Source of the DNA: Flavobacteriaceae bacterium
GTDB lineage: Bacteria; Bacteroidota; Bacteroidia; Flavobacteriales; Flavobacteriaceae
Length of the DNA stretch: 47,906 nucleotides
NCBI GenBank assembly: GCA_028277085.1
Contig: JANQHL010000201.1
Span: 1 to 47,906, forward strand
Direction of reading: 5' to 3'
Positions within the stretch are counted from its first letter, which is position 1, and every line of letters begins with the position of its first letter. The position numbers and the translations under genes were made by a program. Positions 43,051-47,906 of the stretch are shown here, piece after piece. The notes under the pieces are model-generated. The model had not been told where the DNA came from. It did no database searches and saw only the letters and a list, made by a program, of their open reading frames with translations.

Positions 43051-43165
43051 TTGAACCTCCAAAATGCCCGGGAGGCTTTGTAAGGGGATTAAAACCATGG
43101 AGTGTGCCGTTAATGGGTACATCAATTTGGCCCCGGTTGGCCGAATTATCCTGGCACGTTGCCTA
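43051..43165 (+). pseudogene. Decayed fragment of a mazG-like gene
   Basis: The bases right after the copy-2 stop match the 5' end of the intact mazG-like gene at 45258. The first 27 bases agree at 22 positions, and the segment GATTAAAACCATGGAGTG recurs with one base deleted. Translated, the fragment begins (M/L)NLQNAREAL and then hits a stop, against MNIQNAQEAVDAW in the intact gene. Similarity continues in pieces (CAATTTGGC, GGCCGA, GCACGTTGCC) to about 43165 and then fades. It marks a past tandem duplication of a paralogue-plus-mazG unit. Confidence 0.8.
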
Positions 43166-43251
43166 AAGAAAGATAAATGGAATTCAGGGATTTCAGGAAA
43201 AAGCATCCGGAAATGAGAATCCCAAAACCCTATTGACCAAAACCTAAATGA

Positions 43252-45222
43252 ATGAATCTTAAATTACTCTTTTTGTTTTTGGTAGCCGCTTTTTGTGCAA
43301 AGGCTCAGGACAAAATAACGTTTGGAGAACTTACAGAACAAGAAAAGAGCTTCCAACGGTTTGAAAAAGATACCGCTGCAGCTGCAGTTTATCTCCATGA
43401 GTATGGTGATAATTATTTTGAGGTTAGGGATAACTATGTATGGCTAATTACGAACTATCACGCCAGGATAAAGATATTAAAACCTACAGGATTTAAATAT
43501 GCCACAATAAAGATCCCCTACTATCATAATGAAAGACGAACCGAGAAAGTACAAAAGATCAAAGCAATATCACATACCGATGGGCACAGAAGATATGTGA
43601 AGGCTGAAAACATATATTCGATTGATAAAAGTGAACGAAGAAGCGAAAAAACATTCACCTTCCCCAATGTTAAAGTAGGGTCGGTATTGGAATATAGCTA
43701 TGAAATACAGTCGCCTTTTGACTATAACTTAAGTGGATGGGAGTTTCAGGCAGATATTCCCAAAGTTTACACAGAATACCGCGCAAAAATTCCGGGAAAT
43801 TGGTATTACAACAGAGCGTTAAGAGGTTATTTGCCTTTGGACGTCAATGAAGCTATTATAGAGCAGAACTGCTTCAAATTACCGGAAAGGCAGGAAGCTG
43901 CAGATTGTGAATCACTCTTGTATATTATGAAAGATGTGCCGGCTTTTTATGATTCGGAAGCATTTATGCTGGCGGGATCCAACTATCGTTCCAGGCTGGA
44001 ATTTGAACTCTCGGAGTATACAAGTTTCAATGGTCAAAAGCGAAAATTTACAAAGTCATGGAAGGATGTGGACAAGGAATTTAGAAGCGATAAGGATATT
44101 GGAAGACAACTTAAGAAAAAGAACTTCTTTGAAAGCAATATTTCCCAGGAACTTTTGACCGATGGAGATCCGCTTACGCGGGCAAAAAATATTTACGCTT
44201 TTGTACGGCAGCATTTTATGTGGAACGAAAAGTACGGATTATGGCGGGACAACCGGGTAAAAAAGGCCTTTGAAGAAAAAAAGGGAAGTGTAGCAGAAAT
44301 TAATATTACGCTGATAAACCTGTTGAATTCGGCCGGGATTGACGCAGATATGATGCTTTTGGCTACCCGGCAATATGCATTGCCCAAACGGGAAAACCCG
44401 GTGATGACAGACTTCAACTATGTAGTGGCAAAAGCCAATATTGATGGGAAAAACTATCTCCTGGACGCATCAGATAAAATGATGCCCTTCGGAATGCTGC
44501 CTTTCCGATGTCTAAATCATTACGGTAGGGTTATGGATTTTGAAGATGAAAGTTACTGGTTCGATATTAGCCCGGAAGATAAAAATAAAAGCGTGATCCG
44601 CGGGAAAATGGCCTTTTATCCGGAAGAAGGGATCGCAAAAGGGTCATTGGTTTTCATCAAAATGGGTTATCCCTGTGTAGCGAAAAGAAAGCTACTGGGC
44701 AAAACAAATCGGGAGGAATATATTGAGGCACTTGAACAAGATTTCGGAGACGCTTTTTACATTTCTTCCTACGATTTGGATACGGAATATTCCAATGAAA
44801 AAAGGTTAAGGGAGACGTTGACATTTGAAATAGAGGATATTCTGCAAAGTGGGGAGCTTTACCTTAACCCCTTTTTGGTGAAATTCTACCGTAAAAACCC
44901 ATTTTCAGCGCCGGAAAGACACTATCCAATTGACTTTGGACATACTAGACGAAGCGTGTATTCCATAAGTGTAACAATTCCGGAAGGTTATCGCATAAAA
45001 GCATTGCCGGAGAGCAAGAATTTTGCCTTGCCCCAAAACTCCGGTTCATTGCGATTTGAGTGTAAAAAACAGACAGAAAATGTTGTCAATGTCTTCTTTG
45101 ATTTTCATCTGAGTCGTACGCTATATAATGCAGAGGCGTATGATCTCATCAAAGCGTTTTTCCAACATGCTGTCGATGCCCAAACTAAATCGTATATCGT
45201 TTTGGAAAAAGTCAAAACCTAG
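43252..45222 (+). CDS. DUF3857/transglutaminase-like exported protein, copy 3 (Cys and His lost)
   Basis: The 656-residue paralogue has a signal peptide (MNLKLLFLFLVAAFCAKAQ) and is most like copy 2: ITFGELTEQEKS here against IQFGEISKAELE there, and the matching RHYPIDFG/RNYPVDFG near the end. The catalytic cysteine is valine (V347 in KGSVAEINI) and the histidine is tyrosine (Y390 in FNYVVAK); only D405 (LLDASD) is left. The frame is intact over its full length. It precedes the functional mazG-like gene by 35 bases. Like copy 2 it probably keeps a binding role. Confidence 0.85.
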   Translation: MNLKLLFLFLVAAFCAKAQDKITFGELTEQEKSFQRFEKDTAAAAVYLHEYGDNYFEVRDNYVWLITNYHARIKILKPTGFKYATIKIPYYHNERRTEKVQKIKAISHTDGHRRYVKAENIYSIDKSERRSEKTFTFPNVKVGSVLEYSYEIQSPFDYNLSGWEFQADIPKVYTEYRAKIPGNWYYNRALRGYLPLDVNEAIIEQNCFKLPERQEAADCESLLYIMKDVPAFYDSEAFMLAGSNYRSRLEFELSEYTSFNGQKRKFTKSWKDVDKEFRSDKDIGRQLKKKNFFESNISQELLTDGDPLTRAKNIYAFVRQHFMWNEKYGLWRDNRVKKAFEEKKGSVAEINITLINLLNSAGIDADMMLLATRQYALPKRENPVMTDFNYVVAKANIDGKNYLLDASDKMMPFGMLPFRCLNHYGRVMDFEDESYWFDISPEDKNKSVIRGKMAFYPEEGIAKGSLVFIKMGYPCVAKRKLLGKTNREEYIEALEQDFGDAFYISSYDLDTEYSNEKRLRETLTFEIEDILQSGELYLNPFLVKFYRKNPFSAPERHYPIDFGHTRRSVYSISVTIPEGYRIKALPESKNFALPQNSGSLRFECKKQTENVVNVFFDFHLSRTLYNAEAYDLIKAFFQHAVDAQTKSYIVLEKVKT

Positions 45223-45233
45223 CAGATAGTTTT

Positions 45234-45241
45234 TACTTTTG
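45234..45241 (+). promoter_or_regulatory. -7 element of the mazG-like gene
   Basis: TACTTTTG is a perfect TAnnTTTG, 16 bases before the ATG. A -33 TTG at the right spacing is not evident. Confidence 0.45.
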
Positions 45242-45257
45242 ATAAAAATCGTATTGC

Positions 45258-45584
45258 ATGAACATTCAAAACGCCCAGGAGGCTGTAGACGCGTGGATTA
45301 AGAACCATGGAGTGCGCTATTTTAACGAGCTCACCAATATGGCTCAGCTGACCGAGGAAGTCGGGGAAGTAGCTCGTATTATTGCCCGTAGATATGGGGA
45401 GCAAAGCGAAAAGGAATCGGATAAAAACAAGGACCTTGGGGAAGAGCTGGCAGATGTTCTGTTTGTTGTGCTCTGTCTGGCCAATCAAACCGGGGTGGAT
45501 TTGCAAGGAGCCTTTGAAAAAAAACTGGATCTTAAGGCCAAACGGGATCATGACCGACATCATAGCAATAAGAAGCTAAAATGA
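45258..45584 (+). CDS. MazG-like nucleotide pyrophosphohydrolase
   Basis: The 108-residue single-domain all-alpha NTP pyrophosphatase carries the metal-binding ExxE12-28ExxD pattern: EEVGEVAR and, after the loop, EELADVLFVVL. This family hydrolyses (d)NTPs to monophosphates, often for nucleotide-pool cleaning. A decayed copy of its 5' end lies at 43051. In Flavobacteria the gene usually sits near dtd and aroA, which is the case here apart from the inserted DUF3857 genes. Confidence 0.92.
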   Translation: MNIQNAQEAVDAWIKNHGVRYFNELTNMAQLTEEVGEVARIIARRYGEQSEKESDKNKDLGEELADVLFVVLCLANQTGVDLQGAFEKKLDLKAKRDHDRHHSNKKLK

Positions 45585-45629
45585 GGAAAATATATTGGCA
45601 AGATGTGGGGACCCTATTTGCGTTTTTTT

Positions 45630-45651
45630 AATTTTGGAAAGTTCCAAAATT
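45630..45651. other. Perfect palindrome at the aroA start
   Basis: AATTTTGGAA (45630-45639) and TTCCAAAATT (45642-45651) form a 10-bp perfect inverted repeat with a 2-base gap. Its right arm includes the first two bases of the TTG start at 45650. It could be an operator or an mRNA hairpin controlling initiation. The T-run precedes it, so it is not a + strand terminator. Confidence 0.55.
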
Positions 45652-46891
45652 GTCGCTCTTGAAGCTATCACTTTCTTTTACTTCCGATACGTTGTTGGAT
45701 ACAGCGATCACCATCACCGGCTCTAAAAGTGAGACGAACCGGATGTTACTTTTGCAGGCGCTCTATCCCAGCTTGTCAATAGAAAATGCATCCAATTCCG
45801 ATGATGCCGAGGCCATGCAAAAGGGATTAGGGATCACACAGGGGAAGGTAGATATCCATCATGCCGGAACAGCCATGCGGTTTCTGACGGCTTTTTTTGC
45901 CACCCAGGAGGGAAAAGAGGTAACCCTTACCGGTTCGGAAAGGATGCAACAAAGGCCTATAGGGGTTTTGGTAGAAGCACTTCGGCATTTGGGTGCGGAA
46001 ATTACATATGCGGCAAAAGAAGGGTACCCTCCTTTGGTAATTAAGGGAACCGTAGTAAGCGGCAAAAAAGTAAGGCTTCCTGCAGATGTGAGCAGCCAGT
46101 ACATTTCCGCCCTTTGTTTGATGGCCCCTGGTTTTCCGGAAGGGCTTCAAATTGATTTAGAAGGAAAGATCACCTCGGTTCCGTACATCAAGATGACGCT
46201 AGCCCTCTTGAATGAGATTGGTGTGGAAACGGTATTTCAAGGAAATCAAATTACTGTTTCGCCTAAGGCTAAAGTAACTTCGAAAACATTAGTTGCTGAA
46301 TCGGATTGGAGCGCCGCCAGCTATTTTTACAGTATCGTGGCATTGTCTGATATCGGAAGTAAAATACAACTCTCCACCTATAAAAAGGCTTCGTTGCAAG
46401 GCGATAGTGTGCTTCAGGAAATCTATCAGGACTTGGGGGTACGGACCCTATTTCAAAATGGGGCTATTGTTCTGGAAAAAATAGCGGTTGCACAAACGGA
46501 TAAACTTGTTCTTGATCTCTCCAATGCACCGGATATAGCACAAACGTTGGCAGTTACTTGTTTTGGATTGGGTCTTGGAACACACCTTACAGGTTTGCAT
46601 ACCCTTCCGATAAAGGAAACAGATCGGTTAGGGGCGATGAAAACGGAACTGGAAAAATTTGGAGCCCAGGTGCGTATAGATCATGAAAGCCTTAGAGTAG
46701 CCCCCTCAAATGTTATTAAAAGGGGAGTGATCGTAGATACCTACAATGATCATAGAATGGCCATGGCATTTGCCCCCCTGGCCCTAAAGGAAGGTTTGAT
46801 GATTAATGATGCAGGGGTCGTTTCAAAATCCTACCCGGACTTTTGGAAGGACTTGAAAAAAGTGGGTTTTGAAATTACGGAAGTCTCGTGA
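45650..46891 (+). CDS. aroA: 3-phosphoshikimate 1-carboxyvinyltransferase (EPSP synthase)
   Basis: AroA transfers enolpyruvyl from PEP to shikimate-3-phosphate, the sixth shikimate step. The 413-residue product has ITGSKSETNRMLLLQAL (phosphate-binding), HHAGTAMRFLTAFFA, the segment GSERMQQRPIGVLVEALRHLGA, SSQYISAL, NDHRMAMAFAPLAL and KSYPDFWKDL. There is no ATG near the start; TTG 45650 or TTG 45659 must serve. The usual GTA/TMRF motif is GTAMRF, as in other class II-like enzymes. It supplies chorismate for the operon at 32-36 kb but is transcribed separately. Confidence 0.95.
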   Translation: MSLLKLSLSFTSDTLLDTAITITGSKSETNRMLLLQALYPSLSIENASNSDDAEAMQKGLGITQGKVDIHHAGTAMRFLTAFFATQEGKEVTLTGSERMQQRPIGVLVEALRHLGAEITYAAKEGYPPLVIKGTVVSGKKVRLPADVSSQYISALCLMAPGFPEGLQIDLEGKITSVPYIKMTLALLNEIGVETVFQGNQITVSPKAKVTSKTLVAESDWSAASYFYSIVALSDIGSKIQLSTYKKASLQGDSVLQEIYQDLGVRTLFQNGAIVLEKIAVAQTDKLVLDLSNAPDIAQTLAVTCFGLGLGTHLTGLHTLPIKETDRLGAMKTELEKFGAQVRIDHESLRVAPSNVIKRGVIVDTYNDHRMAMAFAPLALKEGLMINDAGVVSKSYPDFWKDLKKVGFEITEVS

Positions 46892-46908
46892 ATTAATTCC
46901 ATAATTGC

Positions 46909-46940
46909 TTGACAAGCCCTGTTAGCAGATTGTATATTTG
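46909..46940 (+). promoter_or_regulatory. Promoter of queA
   Basis: TTG of TTGACA (46909-46914), 21 bases, then TATATTTG (46933-46940), a perfect TAnnTTTG. It lies 29 bases before the queA ATG. Confidence 0.75.
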
Positions 46941-46969
46941 CGCTCTTTTGAAAAACATCATTCCGTAAA

Positions 46970-47906
46970 ATGAAATTATCCAACTTCAATTTTGAGCTTC
47001 CTAAGGAGCTTTTAGCAGAATATCCCGCAGAAAACAGGGACGAATCCAGATTAATGGTCATCCACCGCGATTCCGGTAAAATAGAACACAAAATGTTCAA
47101 GGATTTGATTAATTATTTTGATGAAGGCGATGTAATGGTGCTCAACAATACCAAAGTGTTTCCGGCCAGACTTTATGGCAATAAGGAAAAGACCGGGGCT
47201 CGAATTGAGGTATTCTTGTTAAGGGAGTTGAACGATGAGCAACGCTTATGGGATGTTCTGGTCGACCCTGCCCGTAAAATAAGGATTGGTAACAAATTGT
47301 ATTTTGGAGAAGACGAAAGTTTGGTAGCGGAAGTGATTGACAACACAACCTCCCGGGGGAGGACGTTACGCTTTCTTTATGACGGCTCTTATACCGATTT
47401 CAGAAGAAAGTTGCGGGAATTAGGAGAGACCCCACTTCCCAAATACATAAAACGCGCTGTAGAACCGGAAGATGAGGAACGGTATCAAACCATTTATGCA
47501 AAACATGAAGGGGCGGTGGCCGCACCTACTGCCGGTCTGCACTTTTCCAAACACTTATTAAAACGCCTTGAGATAAAAGGTATTGATTTCGCTGAAGTAA
47601 CCTTACATGTAGGGTTGGGAACGTTTAACCCGGTTGAGGTTGAAGATCTTTCCAAGCACAAAATGGATAGCGAAGAATTGGTTATTGATGAGAAGGCAAC
47701 GGAAATTGTAAACAAGGCCAAAGCCGATAAGAAAAAAGTGTGTGCGGTGGGTACAACGGTAATGCGCGGTCTGGAGAGTGCAGTTTCTTCAGAAAGAACC
47801 TTGAATACCTTTGAAGGTTGGACCAATAAATTCATTTTTCCGCCATACGATTTCAGTATCGCAGACTGCATGGTTACTAATTTTCACTTGCCCAAGTCCA
47901 CCTTGT
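46970..47906 (+). CDS. queA: tRNA preQ1(34) S-adenosylmethionine ribosyltransferase-isomerase (QueA), 3' truncated
   Basis: The frame from ATG 46970 stays open to the window end (312 codons), so about 40 C-terminal residues are missing. QueA moves the ribosyl part of SAM to preQ1 in tRNA, forming epoxyqueuosine at the wobble position. Motifs: [68 protein letters not shown] and [11 protein letters not shown], all typical. The gene has its own promoter. Confidence 0.95.
   Translation, partial: MKLSNFNFELPKELLAEYPAENRDESRLMVIHRDSGKIEHKMFKDLINYFDEGDVMVLNNTKVFPARLYGNKEKTGARIEVFLLRELNDEQRLWDVLVDPARKIRIGNKLYFGEDESLVAEVIDNTTSRGRTLRFLYDGSYTDFRRKLRELGETPLPKYIKRAVEPEDEERYQTIYAKHEGAVAAPTAGLHFSKHLLKRLEIKGIDFAEVTLHVGLGTFNPVEVEDLSKHKMDSEELVIDEKATEIVNKAKADKKKVCAVGTTVMRGLESAVSSERTLNTFEGWTNKFIFPPYDFSIADCMVTNFHLPKSTL

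Noticed and set aside
42922-43206. Minus-strand ORF of 94 codons across the end of DUF3857 copy 2
   Set aside because: It overlaps a conserved + strand gene and the mazG fossil, has no recognisable motif and looks like an antisense shadow.

Overview
The window looks like chromosomal DNA from a member of the Flavobacteriaceae (Bacteroidota), not from a phage or plasmid. The evidence is a gliding-motility gldA gene, several Bacteroidota-type families (DUF2723, DUF2807, DUF3857), promoters of the Bacteroidota form (TTG, 17-21 bases, TAnnTTTG), few strong Shine-Dalgarno sites, and a flavobacterial order rsgA-dtd-mazG-aroA-queA. Nearly all genes are on the + strand. I found no rRNA, tRNA, CRISPR array, prophage or complete insertion sequence.

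Region 1 (1-17.5 kb) is sulfur assimilation and methionine synthesis. After the end of a CocE-type hydrolase and a small methyltransferase, a SAM-I riboswitch leads into metY (O-acetylhomoserine sulfhydrylase). Next comes a 1150-residue fusion of homoserine O-acyltransferase, aspartate kinase and homoserine dehydrogenase, then a small GIY-YIG gene boxed by inverted repeats, then a second sulfhydrylase (MetZ-like). An Rrf2 regulator with Fe-S-type cysteines precedes the operon DUF2061-cysH-cysD-cysN-sulfite reductase (with a HEPN-like tail)-cobA-sirC-ferredoxin reductase, which turns activated sulfate into sulfide and makes the siroheme needed.

Region 2 (17.5-22.8 kb) has a second SAM-I riboswitch in front of a naturally split methionine synthase (two genes) and metF. 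A four-helix-bundle (23S IVS-type) gene flanked by short inverted repeats sits between the last two. Sulfide, homoserine ester and methyl-folate therefore meet here, with SAM feedback at both entry points.

Region 3 (22.8-32 kb) is mixed: a PagL-like outer-membrane deacylase, a DUF2807 lipoprotein, a serine hydrolase, an Ada-type DNA repair protein, a membrane-anchored LuxR-type regulator, a large DUF2723 membrane protein, and gldA on the minus strand.

Region 4 (32.2-36.3 kb) is the phenylalanine/tyrosine operon: pheA, an aminotransferase, tyrA and a DAHP synthase-chorismate mutase fusion. In front of pheA lies a 23-codon leader peptide with 11 aromatic residues, followed by a strong intrinsic terminator and a competing antiterminator segment. 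This is a classical ribosome-mediated attenuator, readable directly from the sequence.

Region 5 (36.4-47.9 kb) holds a DUF2807 protein, a small secreted protein, rsgA, dtd, three tandem DUF3857/transglutaminase-like proteins of which only the first keeps the full Cys-His-Asp triad, a decayed fragment of a mazG gene between copies two and three, the intact mazG-like gene, aroA, and queA cut by the window end.

The most interesting signals are the aromatic attenuator, the two single-gene cassettes with inverted-repeat borders that sit inside methionine loci, the mazG fossil that records a tandem duplication, and hairpins lying over the start codons of the fusion enzyme and aroA.
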